This document shows, one piece after another, positions 51,573 through 62,783 of a stretch of 64,000 nucleotides of DNA. The stretch comes from Cognatilysobacter bugurensis. Lineage in GTDB: Bacteria; Pseudomonadota; Gammaproteobacteria; Xanthomonadales; Xanthomonadaceae. The position numbers and the translations under genes are program-made. How positions within the stretch are numbered: position 1 is the first letter of the stretch; each line of letters begins with the position of its first letter. Location: assembly GCF_014652095.1 (NCBI RefSeq), contig NZ_BMYD01000001.1, positions 473,466 to 537,465 on the forward strand, read 5' to 3'. Under the pieces are notes generated by a model. That model was not told the DNA's origin. It made no database searches and saw nothing but the letters and a program-made list of their open reading frames with translations.

Positions 51573-52577
51573 TCAGCCCTCGTCCCTCCAGCGGCGCAGG
51601 CGGATGGCGGCGAAGATCATGGCGGCACCGATCAAAGCACCGACCCACAGGTCGAACGTTCCGGCGAGTGCCCAGTTTTCTCCGGCGTTGACAAGCAGGC
51701 CGATGTCCTCGGGGCCCTGCACGTGGACCGTGTTCACTGAATCCAGCTTCGGCGCCCAGGTGCCGGGGAACACGCTGAGCAATCCGCGGTAGGCGACGGT
51801 GTACCAGAGCGGGCCGAGGTCGAACTGCAGGCCCAGGATCAGCGTCGAGAAGCTGACCAGCGCGCAGCCGAGCACCGGGATCATCACGGCCCACAGGAAC
51901 GGCTTGGACGGCGCAGCAGCCGAGCAGAGCATCAGCCAGCCGACGGCGGGCAGTGCCCACAGTGCGTACAGCGGCACCATGGCGATGACGTTTCCGATCA
52001 CCTGCAGCGGATGGGAGTGCGTGAAGATGCCGCTCGCGCCGGGCAGGCCGTTGATCGACGTCGTCAACGCGGTGACCACCCACAGCGCCAGCCCGAGCAG
52101 CAGTCCGATCGCGACGGTGACGATCGGGGCGAGGATCAGCGCCCAGGCGGCCTTCGAGGCGACCGTGCTCGCATCCGACACCGGCAACGACTTCCAGAAC
52201 AGCACGCTGCGATCCTTGCGATCGTCGTACAGGCTGCCGAGCGCGTAGAAGAACACGACGAAGCCGAGCACGATCGACGTGATCGCCAGGCCGCCGAGCA
52301 GTGCGGCGTCACCTGCGCCGCCGAGCACGCGCGCGATCTGGTCCGGGTCCGCGTTCGCCATCTCGATGCGATTCGCGTGGCGCGCCTTGAAGACGCTTGC
52401 GCCGATCGCGCCGAGCACGGTGAAGACGAGCGTGATCAGGCCGGCGATCAGCGGCGCCCAGAAGAAGCCGCCCTTGTGTTCCCAGTATTCGCGCCTGAGC
52501 AGCAACTTGAACGTGTGGGTCGGGTGCGGCGGCGCGACCGGTGCGCGCGGGGGCAGGGTGTCGATGGTGGCGTTCAT
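51573..52577 (-). CDS. ABC-2 type transporter permease
   Basis: The 334-residue membrane protein begins with a cytoplasmic stretch ending LLLRREYWEHKGGFFWAP and has about six hydrophobic helices, with a large extracytoplasmic loop after residue 60 (KARHANRIEMANADPDQ). A cytoplasmic motif, GSLYDDRKDRSVLFWKSLPVSD, is typical of permeases paired with YtrB-like ATPases. The start overlaps the ATPase stop by 4 bp. Substrate is unknown; related systems deal with cell-wall antibiotics or envelope stress. Confidence 0.88.
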   Translation of the reverse strand: MNATIDTLPPRAPVAPPHPTHTFKLLLRREYWEHKGGFFWAPLIAGLITLVFTVLGAIGASVFKARHANRIEMANADPDQIARVLGGAGDAALLGGLAITSIVLGFVVFFYALGSLYDDRKDRSVLFWKSLPVSDASTVASKAAWALILAPIVTVAIGLLLGLALWVVTALTTSINGLPGASGIFTHSHPLQVIGNVIAMVPLYALWALPAVGWLMLCSAAAPSKPFLWAVMIPVLGCALVSFSTLILGLQFDLGPLWYTVAYRGLLSVFPGTWAPKLDSVNTVHVQGPEDIGLLVNAGENWALAGTFDLWVGALIGAAMIFAAIRLRRWRDEG

Positions 52578-53470
52578 GCGTAGGTCCCCTTCATGGTGGC
52601 GACGAACAGGTCGGCCAGGCCCGGCGTGCGGCTTTCACCGAGTGCCTCGAGCTGATCCGGCGACGCGCCGTCGAACAGCATCACGGTCTTGCCGAATGGC
52701 AACGCGCGTTCGTCGACCGGCTTGAGCGCGCGAGCAGCGTCGATGCGGTCCGCGCTGACGAGCACCTCGGTGTAGCGCGTGCCGAGCGACTCCATCTCGG
52801 TGTCGAGCACGATCTTGCCGTCACGGATGAACATCACGTCGGTGAGGATGTGCTCGACCTCTTCGACCTGGTGCGTGGTGATGATGATCGTCTTCTGCTC
52901 GTCGAAATAATCCTCGAGCAGGCGCTGGTAGAACTGCTTGCGATAGAGGATGTCGAGCCCGAGCGTGGGCTCGTCGAGCACCAGGATCTTCGCGTCGATC
53001 GCCATGACGAGCGCGAGGTGCAGCTGCACGATCATGCCCTTGGACATCTCGCGCACTTTCATCTTCGGCTTGAGTTGTGTGCCGGTGAGAAAGCGCTCGC
53101 AGCGGGCGCGGTCGAAGCGCGGGTGCACGCCGGCGACGAACTCGATCGCGTCCTGCACGCGGATCCAGCGCGGCAGCACCGCCACGTCCGCGATGAAGCA
53201 GATGTCGCGCATGAGCTCGTCACGCTCGGTGCGCGGGTCGCGGCCCAGGACGCTGAGTTCGCCGTCGAACGGGATCAGGCCAAGCATGGCCTTAAGCGCC
53301 GTCGTCTTGCCTGCGCCGTTCGGTCCGATCAAGCCCACGATGCGTCCGGCCGGGATCTGAAACTCGGTGTTGTCGAGCGCGACCTTGTTCTTGTAGGCCT
53401 TGCGCAGGCCGCGGGCTATCACGACCGGTGCGAGCGCCTCGGTGGAATGGGTGTAAGCGGCGGCGTTCAT
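52574..53470 (-). CDS. ABC transporter ATP-binding protein (YtrB-like)
   Basis: The 298-residue ATPase has Walker A GLIGPNGAGKTTALKAMLG and Walker B KILVLDEPTLGLD with the switch His in ITTHQVEEVEH. The signature loop reads MSKGMIVQLHLALVMA, where the usual LSGGQ is replaced by MSKGM, as in several YtrB/BcrA-type ATPases. It drives the ABC-2 permease encoded next. The start at 53470 overlaps the GntR stop by 4 bp. Confidence 0.92.
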   Translation of the reverse strand: MNAAAYTHSTEALAPVVIARGLRKAYKNKVALDNTEFQIPAGRIVGLIGPNGAGKTTALKAMLGLIPFDGELSVLGRDPRTERDELMRDICFIADVAVLPRWIRVQDAIEFVAGVHPRFDRARCERFLTGTQLKPKMKVREMSKGMIVQLHLALVMAIDAKILVLDEPTLGLDILYRKQFYQRLLEDYFDEQKTIIITTHQVEEVEHILTDVMFIRDGKIVLDTEMESLGTRYTEVLVSADRIDAARALKPVDERALPFGKTVMLFDGASPDQLEALGESRTPGLADLFVATMKGTYA

Positions 53471-53841
53471 TGGGCACCTGCCTGCTTGGGGGCGGCGTTC
53501 ATCAGTTCGTCCATCGACAGCCCCAGGCGCATGATGCGCTCGAGGACCAGCGGCCATTCCTCGCTCAGGAAGCGCTCGCGTTCGTTGACGAGCAGTTTCC
53601 GTGCAGCTTCTTCCGTGACGTACATACCCAGACCCCTGCGTTTTTCGACGAGTGCCTCGTCCGCCAGTTCCTGATAGGCGCGCGAGACGGTGATTGGATT
53701 GAGCTGGTATTCGGCCGCGACCTGGCGGACCGAAGGCAGGGCGTCGCCGGGCTTGAGGATGCCGTCGAGCATCATCGCGATGACGCGCTCCTTGAGCTGG
53801 CGGTAGATCGGAGCGCCGTCGCTCCATTGGATGGCGGTCAT
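53467..53841 (-). CDS. GntR family transcriptional regulator, YtrA subfamily
   Basis: The 124-residue product has the GntR winged helix (residues 10-75; GDALPSVRQVAAEYQLNPITVSRAYQEL) and only a short C-terminal dimerisation arm, which defines the YtrA subfamily. It is expected to repress its own operon in response to a signal such as a wall-active compound. A matching inverted repeat covers the -10 box of the operon promoter (54123-54146). It lies 3 bp after the small secreted-peptide gene and overlaps the ATPase gene. Confidence 0.92.
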   Translation of the reverse strand: MTAIQWSDGAPIYRQLKERVIAMMLDGILKPGDALPSVRQVAAEYQLNPITVSRAYQELADEALVEKRRGLGMYVTEEAARKLLVNERERFLSEEWPLVLERIMRLGLSMDELMNAAPKQAGAQ

Positions 53842-53844
53842 GGT

Positions 53845-54096
53845 TCAGCCCCGCGGTGCGAAGGAAAAGAAGGGCAGTGCCACCGAGTGGCGCACCCGGC
53901 CGGTGCGTCCGCCGAACGGGCGCGCCGGGAGAGCGGTCGCTGCGGTCGCCGTGGCGCCGACGGTGGTGGCGTTGGAGTGGAAAGCCGAGCCGGCGCGCTG
54001 GACGTCGCCGGTGCTCGCCTGCGCCGCAAGCGCCAGCAGAAGCAGCGTGCCGGGCACCATCAGCGCAGAAGCGGTGTTGTGGAGCTTGCGGTTCAT
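53845..54096 (-). CDS. Small secreted peptide, first gene of the GntR-ABC operon
   Basis: The 83-residue product has a signal peptide (NRKLHNTASALM, then PGTLLLLALAAQA, probable cleavage after AQA). The mature ~55 residues are Thr/Ala-rich and end GRVRHSVALPFFSFAPRG, an amphipathic strand-like stretch. I do not recognise the family. It is real rather than a shadow: it sits just 3' of a strong promoter, 27 bp from the predicted transcript start, and 3 bp before gntR. It could be the exporter's substrate, an inducer sensed through the regulator, or a periplasmic helper. Confidence 0.65.
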   Translation of the reverse strand: MNRKLHNTASALMVPGTLLLLALAAQASTGDVQRAGSAFHSNATTVGATATAATALPARPFGGRTGRVRHSVALPFFSFAPRG

Positions 54097-54122
54097 GTGG
54101 ACGTCCTGCTTGTTAGTAGACC

Positions 54123-54163
54123 GGTGTTGTAGGCAACTATAACACCATGTCGGAAGACGTCAA
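54123..54163 (-). promoter_or_regulatory. Promoter and operator of the GntR-ABC operon
   Basis: On the minus strand TTGACG (54163-54158) and TATAGT (54141-54136) are 16 bp apart, close to the sigma-70 consensus. An inverted repeat with 10-bp arms, GGTGTTGTAG and CTATAACACC around GCAA (54123-54146, one mismatch), covers the -10 box and start site. This is the expected site for GntR/YtrA autorepression. Confidence 0.75.
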
Positions 54164-54218
54164 CAGGTCCGGTACCCAACTGAAGGCATACTCGACCGCG
54201 ACCCGACCGGAGACCGCC

Positions 54219-54794
54219 GTGAACTCATCCTTCCTGCCGCGCCTGCTCGCGCCGCTTGTCCTGTGCGCCGCCTTTGTGGCGGCTGCGCCCGCGGCTGCCG
54301 CCGACCTGCTCGGCCACGCGTACCGGCCTCTTGCCGGCAAAGAAAAGGTCGACCTGCGGCGCGCGTACGGTGGCGACGTCGTGCTCGTGGTCAACACCGC
54401 GAGCAAGTGCGGCTTCACCCCGCAGTTCGAAGGCCTGGAAAAGCTCCACGCCGTCTATCGGACGCGCGGCTTCGCGGTGCTCGGTTTTCCCTCGGGCGAC
54501 TTCAAGGCGCAGGAGTTCGAGGACGAAAAGCAGATCCGCGAGTTCTGCACGCTGACCTACGGCGTGAAGTTCCCGATGTTCGAGAAGGTGCACGTGGTCG
54601 GCGACGACGTGACGCCGCTGTACCGCGACCTTGCTAAGGCATCGGGCGAGGCGCCGAAGTGGAACTTCCACAAGTATCTGGTCGGCCGCGACGGCCGGCT
54701 TGTCGCGAGCTGGGGCAGCCGCACGGCGCCCGATGACCCGCAGATCGTGGCCGCGATCGAAAAGGCGCTGGCCGCGCCGCGCCCGCGTAAATAG
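54219..54794 (+). CDS. Glutathione peroxidase family protein, exported
   Basis: The product has 191 residues from a GTG at 54219. This start was chosen because GGAGA lies just upstream and it gives a good signal peptide (FLPRLLAPLVLCAAFVAAAP); an ATG at 54147 would overlap the divergent promoter. The thioredoxin-fold domain has the peroxidatic Cys64 in NTASKCGFTPQFEGLEKL, then GFPSGDFKAQEF and WNFHKYLVGRDG with the conserved Trp-Asn. The second family motif, usually FPCNQF or similar, reads FPSGDF here, so the usual resolving cysteine and Gln are changed. It probably removes peroxides in the periplasm. Confidence 0.88.
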   Translation: MNSSFLPRLLAPLVLCAAFVAAAPAAAADLLGHAYRPLAGKEKVDLRRAYGGDVVLVVNTASKCGFTPQFEGLEKLHAVYRTRGFAVLGFPSGDFKAQEFEDEKQIREFCTLTYGVKFPMFEKVHVVGDDVTPLYRDLAKASGEAPKWNFHKYLVGRDGRLVASWGSRTAPDDPQIVAAIEKALAAPRPRK

Positions 54795-54968
54795 CGCATT
54801 GCTGCAGCACGAGCGCACCGTGCCGATGAGCGCGCGGTGCGCAGCGTGGGGAACTCTCGCGCAGGCCGCGCGGTCGGACATGGGTCATGCGATTGCCCGC
54901 ATCGCACACGCCACTGACAATAGCGGGCTTGCACCGTAGCCACGGTGCACCGAAAGGAGCGACACCGG

Positions 54969-55955
54969 ATGAACGTTTTGCTGCGCGGCTCGGCCGTGCT
55001 GTTGACCGCCGCGGCCCTGACCGCTGCGCTGCCTTCTGCCCACGCGACCCCGACCCGTCCCGGCGTCGTCAACCCGGAGACGAAAACCATGCTGTCGAAC
55101 GACCGTGAGAAGGTGAGCTACGCCATCGGCCTCGATGTCGGCAATTCGCTCAAGCCGATCGGGCCCGACCTCGACGTGGCGGCCCTCGAGCAGGCCATGC
55201 GCCATGTGTTCGGCGGCGGTAAGCCGACGATGTCGCAGCAGGAAGCGCAGGCGACCGACCAGGCGCTGCGCGCCCGCATTGCGGCGCGCGAGGGCAAGGC
55301 CGTTCCCGGCAGTGCGCCCGGCGCCGCCGCTCCGGCCGTCGACAAGTCGAAGGTCGGCACGTTGATTGGCAGCTACATGGTCGGTCCGTCCCTGACCCCC
55401 ATCAAGGACGAAGTGGACCTGGCCGTGTTCCTCAAGGGTCTTCGCGCCGCAATGTCCGGCGAGACGCCCGCACTGAGCGAGGAAGAGGCGCGCACGGTGC
55501 TCACCGCATTCGGCCAGCGCATGCAGACCAAGATGCAGGCCCAGGCGTCCGCCACCGGCGAGCGCAACCGTGCTGAAGGTGCGGTTTTCCTTGCTAAGAA
55601 CAAGGAAACCAAGGGCGTGTTCACGACGCCGTCGGGCCTGCAGTACATGGTGCTTCGCCAGGGCGCCGGCGAGCGCCCGAAGCCGGGCAGCCGCGTGCGC
55701 GTCAACTACGAAGGCAAGCTGCTCAACGACACCGTGTTCGACAGCTCGTACGAGCGTGGCGAGCCTGCCGAGTTCGCGCTCAACCAGGTGATTCCGGGCT
55801 GGACCGAAGGCGTGGGCATGATGCCGGTCGGTGCGAAGTACCGCTTCTGGATTCCTGGCGACCTCGCCTATGGCGCGAAGGGCACGCCGGGTGGCCCGAT
55901 CGGGCCGAACGCGACGCTCGTGTTCGACGTCGAACTCATGGACATCCTCGACTGA
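54969..55955 (+). CDS. FKBP-type peptidyl-prolyl isomerase with doubled N-terminal domain
   Basis: The 328-residue exported product has a signal peptide (about 1-26, ending PSAHA), then two successive FKBP N-terminal dimerisation segments (KVSYAIGLDVGNSLKPI near 48 and KVGTLIGSYMVGPSLTPI near 130), a long helix, and the FKBP catalytic domain (about 218-328; VRVNYEGKLLNDTVFDSSYERGEP, IPGDLAYGAKGTPGGPIGPN). Mip/FkpA relatives fold periplasmic proteins. A strong AAGGAG box precedes the ATG. A second FKBP gene follows 85 bp on. Confidence 0.9.
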   Translation: MNVLLRGSAVLLTAAALTAALPSAHATPTRPGVVNPETKTMLSNDREKVSYAIGLDVGNSLKPIGPDLDVAALEQAMRHVFGGGKPTMSQQEAQATDQALRARIAAREGKAVPGSAPGAAAPAVDKSKVGTLIGSYMVGPSLTPIKDEVDLAVFLKGLRAAMSGETPALSEEEARTVLTAFGQRMQTKMQAQASATGERNRAEGAVFLAKNKETKGVFTTPSGLQYMVLRQGAGERPKPGSRVRVNYEGKLLNDTVFDSSYERGEPAEFALNQVIPGWTEGVGMMPVGAKYRFWIPGDLAYGAKGTPGGPIGPNATLVFDVELMDILD

Positions 55956-55972
55956 TTTTCGGTCACCACCGC

Positions 55973-55997
55973 GACCCGGCCGCCGTTTGGCCGGGTC
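55973..55997 (+). other. Hairpin between the two FKBP genes
   Basis: GACCCGGCC pairs with GGCCGGGTC around a 7-nt loop, 18 bp after the first FKBP stop. No U tract follows, so it may be a partial terminator or a stabilising structure. Confidence 0.4.
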
Positions 55998-56040
55998 CCC
56001 CGCGCGGGCCATTTTGCCCGCCACGCATGGAGAAAGCCGA

Positions 56041-56817
56041 ATGAGCCATACCCCCCGCATTGCCCTGATCGCACTGGCCGTTGCCGCGATGACCGTCGGC
56101 TGCCAAGAGAAGGCCGACGGTGAGAAAGCCGCGACCACGGCCGCCACCGCCGCACAGCAGAAGGACCCGAACGCCGTGCCGGGCCTGCCGAGCGAGAAGG
56201 AGCGCGTGAGCTACATGGTCGGCATGGACCTCGCGAAGTCGCTCGAGCCGGTGAAGGACGAGATCGACCTCGACACCATGAACCGCGCGATGAAGGCGAC
56301 GCTCGCAGGCGAGAAGCCGCTGCTGACCGAAGAGCAGGCTCAGCAGGTGCGCGAGGCGTTCACCCAGAAGATGCAGGCGCAGCAGGTCAGCAAGATGATG
56401 GCGCAGGCCAAGGAGAACGAGACGAAGGGCCAGGCGTTCCTCGCCGAAAACGCAAAGAAGCCCGAGGTGAAGACCACCCCGTCCGGTCTGCAGTACCAGG
56501 TGCTGTCCGAAGGCCAGGGCCCGAAGCCGACGGCGGCGTCGACCGTCCGCGCGCACTACAAGGGCATGCTGCTCGACGGCACCGAGTTCGACAGTTCCTA
56601 CCAGCGCGGCGAGCCGGCGACCTTCATGCTCCCGCAGATGGTGCCCGGCTGGCAGGAAGGCATCCCGCTCATGAGCGTGGGCAGCAAGTACCGGTTCTGG
56701 ATCCCGTCCAAGCTCGGCTACGGCGAACAGGGCACGCCCGGTGGCCCGATCCCGCCGAACGCTACGTTGGTGTTTGAAGTCGAGCTTCTCGACATCGCGA
56801 AGTCGCCGTCCAGCTGA
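56041..56817 (+). CDS. FKBP-type peptidyl-prolyl isomerase, lipoprotein
   Basis: The 258-residue product begins with a lipoprotein signal (ALAVAAMTVGCQEKAD; Cys21). The FKBP N-terminal domain (KERVSYMVGMDLAKSLEPVKDEIDLD) and helix lead to the catalytic domain (VRAHYKGMLLDGTEFDSSYQRGEP; FWIPSKLGYGEQGTPGGPIPPN). It is the Mip/FkpA-type arrangement with a single N-terminal domain, anchored in a membrane. It is clearly paralogous to the preceding gene, which lacks the lipobox and has a doubled N-domain. Confidence 0.92.
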   Translation: MSHTPRIALIALAVAAMTVGCQEKADGEKAATTAATAAQQKDPNAVPGLPSEKERVSYMVGMDLAKSLEPVKDEIDLDTMNRAMKATLAGEKPLLTEEQAQQVREAFTQKMQAQQVSKMMAQAKENETKGQAFLAENAKKPEVKTTPSGLQYQVLSEGQGPKPTAASTVRAHYKGMLLDGTEFDSSYQRGEPATFMLPQMVPGWQEGIPLMSVGSKYRFWIPSKLGYGEQGTPGGPIPPNATLVFEVELLDIAKSPSS

Positions 56818-56844
56818 GCCGGCGGCCTCGCGCGCAGGCCACCG

Positions 56845-56864
56845 CGGCCCGCCTAGGCGGGCCG
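56845..56864. other. 20-bp palindrome upstream of the UDP-glucose dehydrogenase gene
   Basis: CGGCCCGCC, TA, GGCGGGCCG is a perfect palindrome 27 bp after the FKBP stop and 20 bp before the next ATG. It could be a terminator stem lacking a U tract or a binding site. Confidence 0.4.
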
Positions 56865-56883
56865 GCACAATCAGGAACACCAA

Positions 56884-58311
56884 ATGCGCGCAACTCTCTT
56901 CGGCACCGGCTACGTCGGTCTCGTGACGGGCACATGTCTTGCGGAAGTCGGCCACGACATCGTTTGCGTCGATGTCGACGCCGGCAAGATCGCCAAGCTC
57001 AACGACGGTGTCATTCCGATCTACGAGCCCGGCCTGCAGCCGATGGTGCAGGCCAACCACGCGGCCGGCCGGCTGCGCTTCACGACCGACGCGGCGGAAG
57101 GCATTTCGCACGGCGAAATCGTCTTCATCGCGGTCGGCACGCCGCCCGATGGCGACGGCGATGCCGATCTGCGCTACGTAGTCGAGGTCGCACGCACGAT
57201 CGGCGCGCACATCACCCGGCCGACCGTCGTAGTCAACAAGTCCACGGTGCCGGTCGGCACGGCGGACCGCGTCCGAGCCGTCATCGCCGACGAGCTCCAG
57301 AAGCGCGGGGTCGACGTCGCATTCGACGTCGTCTCCAACCCGGAATTCCTCAAGGAAGGCGATGCGGTCAACGACTGCATGCGGCCTGACCGCATCATCG
57401 TCGGATCCGACAGCCCCACGGCCGTCGAGCGGCTCAAGCGCCTGTACGGCCCGTTCAACCGCAATCACGAACGCATTCTCGTCATGGACGTGCGGTCGGC
57501 GGAGCTCACGAAGTACGCCGCGAACGCGATGCTCGCGACAAAGATTTCCTTCATGAACGAGATCGCAAACGTCGCCGAATGCGTGGGCGCCGACGTCGAG
57601 ATGGTGCGCCAGGGCATCGGCTCCGATCCGCGCATCGGCTGGCACTTCATCTACCCGGGCGCCGGCTACGGCGGCTCGTGCTTCCCGAAGGACGTGCGCG
57701 CGCTCTCCCGCACGGCGTTCAAGTGCGAGTACCGCACCGAACTGCTCGACGCCGTCGAAGCGGTCAATGAGCGGCAGAAGAGCCACCTGTTCGAACTGAT
57801 CGTGCGCCACTACGGCGACGTCGAAGCGCTGCGCGGGAAGACGTTCGCGGTGTGGGGGCTGGCGTTCAAGCCGAACACGGACGACATGCGCGAAGCATCG
57901 AGCCGCCGCTTGCTCGAACAGCTGTGGCGCGCGGGCGCCCGCGTGCGCGCGTTCGACCCCGAGGCGCGCGAGACGACCGAGGCGATCTACCGCGACCGCG
58001 AAGACTTTGTGCTCTGCGAGCACGCGAACGAGGCACTCGAGGGCGCTGACGCGCTTGCCGTGGTGACCGAGTGGAAGCAGTTCCGGAGCCCGGACTTCAG
58101 CCGCCTGCGCGGCACGCTCGCCGACGCTGCGATCTTCGACGGCCGCAACCTGTACCACCCGGCGGAAGTCGAGGCGGCCGGCATCGCCTACTACGGCATC
58201 GGCCGCGGTCGCTCGCTGCGCCCGGTATCGGCGGCGCTGGCATCGGAGGCCGACGGCAACGCCGGCGCATCTGCGGCTCAGCCCGGCGCGGCCGCGATCC
58301 AGCCGGCCTGA
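56884..58311 (+). CDS. UDP-glucose 6-dehydrogenase
   Basis: The 475-residue enzyme has an N-terminal NAD domain ([20 protein letters not shown]), the middle domain ([28 protein letters not shown]; Lys210 region) and catalytic Cys266 in [13 protein letters not shown], then the UDP-binding C-terminal domain ([18 protein letters not shown]). It oxidises UDP-glucose to UDP-glucuronate for exopolysaccharide or lipopolysaccharide. A ~35-residue Ala-rich tail is unusual. No polysaccharide gene is adjacent, so the end product cannot be named. Confidence 0.95.
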   Translation: MRATLFGTGYVGLVTGTCLAEVGHDIVCVDVDAGKIAKLNDGVIPIYEPGLQPMVQANHAAGRLRFTTDAAEGISHGEIVFIAVGTPPDGDGDADLRYVVEVARTIGAHITRPTVVVNKSTVPVGTADRVRAVIADELQKRGVDVAFDVVSNPEFLKEGDAVNDCMRPDRIIVGSDSPTAVERLKRLYGPFNRNHERILVMDVRSAELTKYAANAMLATKISFMNEIANVAECVGADVEMVRQGIGSDPRIGWHFIYPGAGYGGSCFPKDVRALSRTAFKCEYRTELLDAVEAVNERQKSHLFELIVRHYGDVEALRGKTFAVWGLAFKPNTDDMREASSRRLLEQLWRAGARVRAFDPEARETTEAIYRDREDFVLCEHANEALEGADALAVVTEWKQFRSPDFSRLRGTLADAAIFDGRNLYHPAEVEAAGIAYYGIGRGRSLRPVSAALASEADGNAGASAAQPGAAAIQPA

Positions 58312-58361
58312 CGCAGGGGCGGGTCCGGCGATCACGCGCCGGGCCCGTTACACTGATGGGG

Positions 58362-58592
58362 ATGAACACCGACACCGAGCAACGACTGGTTGACCTGGAA
58401 ACGCGGCTCGCGTTCCAGGAGCACGCCCTCGGCGAACTGAGCGATGCGCTCGCTGCCGCACGCTCGGAAGAAGCTCGTACGGCGCTGTTGCTGCACCGGA
58501 CCCTGGAAGAAGTGCGCCAGTTGCGCATGGCCCTGTCGGCCGCACCGGTGTCTGCCGATGCGGCGCAGGAGCCGCCCCCGCCGCACTACTGA
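58362..58592 (+). CDS. slyX: SlyX family protein
   Basis: The 76-residue product (78 if the ATG at 58356 is used) is a short coiled coil with the family pattern RLVDLETRLAFQEHALGELSDAL, then QLRMAL and the Pro-rich end PPPPHY that marks SlyX. The role is unknown. It lies 50 bp after the UDP-glucose dehydrogenase gene and before a DUF2058 gene. Confidence 0.88.
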   Translation: MNTDTEQRLVDLETRLAFQEHALGELSDALAAARSEEARTALLLHRTLEEVRQLRMALSAAPVSADAAQEPPPPHY

Positions 58593-58622
58593 CCCGCGCA
58601 CTGCCGCGCCGACGAAATTCCC

Positions 58623-59321
58623 ATGAGCGACACGCTGCGCAATCAACTCCTCGGCCTGGGCTTCAAGGCCGCTGTCCCCGAGCGTAAAGAAGGCCGGCCG
58701 AACCACGGCAGGCCCAAGGACGGTGGCCCGCGCGACAGCGCGCCCCGCGACATCAGGCCTCGAGACGGCAGGCCCAACACCGGTCCGCGTCCGCCGGGCA
58801 GCTCGCACGCGCAGCCGCGAAGCGCACCGCGACCGGGCGACGCCCGGCGGCCTGGGGGCGCTCCGTCAACGAAGAAGCGCGACACCCGCACCCGGGAAGA
58901 GATCGACCTCGCGAAGGCGTACGCAATCCGCGCGCAGCGTGAGAAAGAAGAGCGCATCGCAGCCGAGGCGGCCAAGCAAGAGGAGGCGTGCCGCCGACGT
59001 GAGGCGCGCGCGCAGCTTGCTGAGCTCCTCAAGGACAAGGGTCTCAATGTTGCCGACGCGGACATCGCGAGGCACTTCCCGTACGGCGGCAAGATCAAAC
59101 GCGTGTACGTCACCGCGGAGCAGCTGCGTGCGTTGAACGCGGGCGAGCTCGGCGTGGTGCAGGTCGAGGGCCGCTACATGCTGGTAACCGCCGAGGTACT
59201 GGCGGAAGCGGAGCGCGTCTTCGCGCCCGCGGTTGCCCTGAAGGTCGACCCGAATGCACCGGCCGAGGACGATCCGTACGCGGATCCGAAATACCAGGTG
59301 CCGGACGATCTGGTCTGGTGA
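58623..59321 (+). CDS. DUF2058 family protein (YaiL-like)
   Basis: The 232-residue product starts MSDTLRNQLLGLGFK, the N-terminus of the DUF2058 family. A Pro/Arg/Gly-rich linker (about 18-80) and a charged helix (RAQREKEERIAAEAAKQEEA) follow, and then the family's C-terminal domain (YGGKIKRVYVTAEQLRALNAGELGVV and the DDPYADPKYQVPDDLVW end). In E. coli, YaiL has been described as a nucleoprotein/polyamine-related protein; the role is not established. The long Arg/Pro linker here suggests nucleic-acid binding. Its stop overlaps the GTG of the next gene. Confidence 0.8.
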   Translation: MSDTLRNQLLGLGFKAAVPERKEGRPNHGRPKDGGPRDSAPRDIRPRDGRPNTGPRPPGSSHAQPRSAPRPGDARRPGGAPSTKKRDTRTREEIDLAKAYAIRAQREKEERIAAEAAKQEEACRRREARAQLAELLKDKGLNVADADIARHFPYGGKIKRVYVTAEQLRALNAGELGVVQVEGRYMLVTAEVLAEAERVFAPAVALKVDPNAPAEDDPYADPKYQVPDDLVW

Positions 59322-60040
59322 ATTCGCTCCGTCCGAGGTTCGTGCTGCTGCCCGGCCTTGACGGCACCGGCCATTACTCGGAAGTGCTCGAGCAGCTGCT
59401 GAAGCCGCACGGCGAAGTGCTGTCGCTGTCGTATCCGCGCGACCGGCCGCTCGATTACGACGGGCTCACGAAGCGCGTCGCCCCGGCGCTGCCGCGCGAG
59501 CGCCACATGATCATCGCGGAGTCGTTCGGAGGACCGCTCGCGCTCATGCTCGCCCGGCAGCGTCCGCCCGGGCTCGCAGGATTGGTGTTGGCGTCTACGT
59601 TCGCGACGATCCGCTGGCCGTTCAAGCGCGCGCTGCTCGCACTCGCGCGACGGGTGTCGCCCGGACATGTCCCGGCCGCGCTGACGTCACGGCTGGTGTG
59701 GAGCGGCCGGGATTCGCTCGCGAGGCGCAACGAGGTGCGCGCGGTGATGATGCGCGTGCGCCCCGATGTGGTTTCGCTGCGCAACTGCGAAGCCCTGCGC
59801 GTGGACCTTCGATCCGGTCCCTGCGTCGATCTGCCGGCGCTCGTGATGCGGGGTCGCCAGGACCGACTGATTGGCGCGCGCTCCACGGCCACGCTCGACG
59901 ACGTTCTCACCAACGTCGAGCGCGCGGAGTTCGACGCGCCGCATTTCCTGTTCCAGGCCGAGCCGGACGCGACCGCCGCCTGCATCGTCGACTTCGCAAT
60001 GCGGCGCGTGTTCGCGTGCGAAGCGGCGAAAGCAGCCTAG
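59318..60040 (+). CDS. Alpha/beta hydrolase
   Basis: The 240-residue product has the alpha/beta-hydrolase order: FVLLPGLDGTGHYSEVL (oxyanion loop), nucleophile elbow IIAESFGGPLAL (Ser69), the acid in VMRGRQDRLIG and the His in FDAPHFLFQ. The N-terminus is short, so it has no signal peptide. The start is a GTG overlapping the DUF2058 stop. The substrate is unknown; esterase or thioesterase activity is likely. Confidence 0.82.
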   Translation: MNSLRPRFVLLPGLDGTGHYSEVLEQLLKPHGEVLSLSYPRDRPLDYDGLTKRVAPALPRERHMIIAESFGGPLALMLARQRPPGLAGLVLASTFATIRWPFKRALLALARRVSPGHVPAALTSRLVWSGRDSLARRNEVRAVMMRVRPDVVSLRNCEALRVDLRSGPCVDLPALVMRGRQDRLIGARSTATLDDVLTNVERAEFDAPHFLFQAEPDATAACIVDFAMRRVFACEAAKAA

Positions 60041-60055
60041 CCCTCGAGCGGTCGG

Positions 60056-62749
<2,694 letters not shown>

Positions 62750-62783
62750 TGCGGTGGGGGTTCACCCCGGATCGTGAGGTCGG

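Noticed and set aside
54147..54218. Upstream ATG for the peroxidase (54147)
   Set aside because: It would overlap the divergent promoter and bury the signal peptide; the GTG at 54219 has a better ribosome site.
55963..58335. 790-codon open frame antisense to the FKBP and UDP-glucose dehydrogenase genes
   Set aside because: It spans two well-supported genes and their gap on the other strand; composition only.
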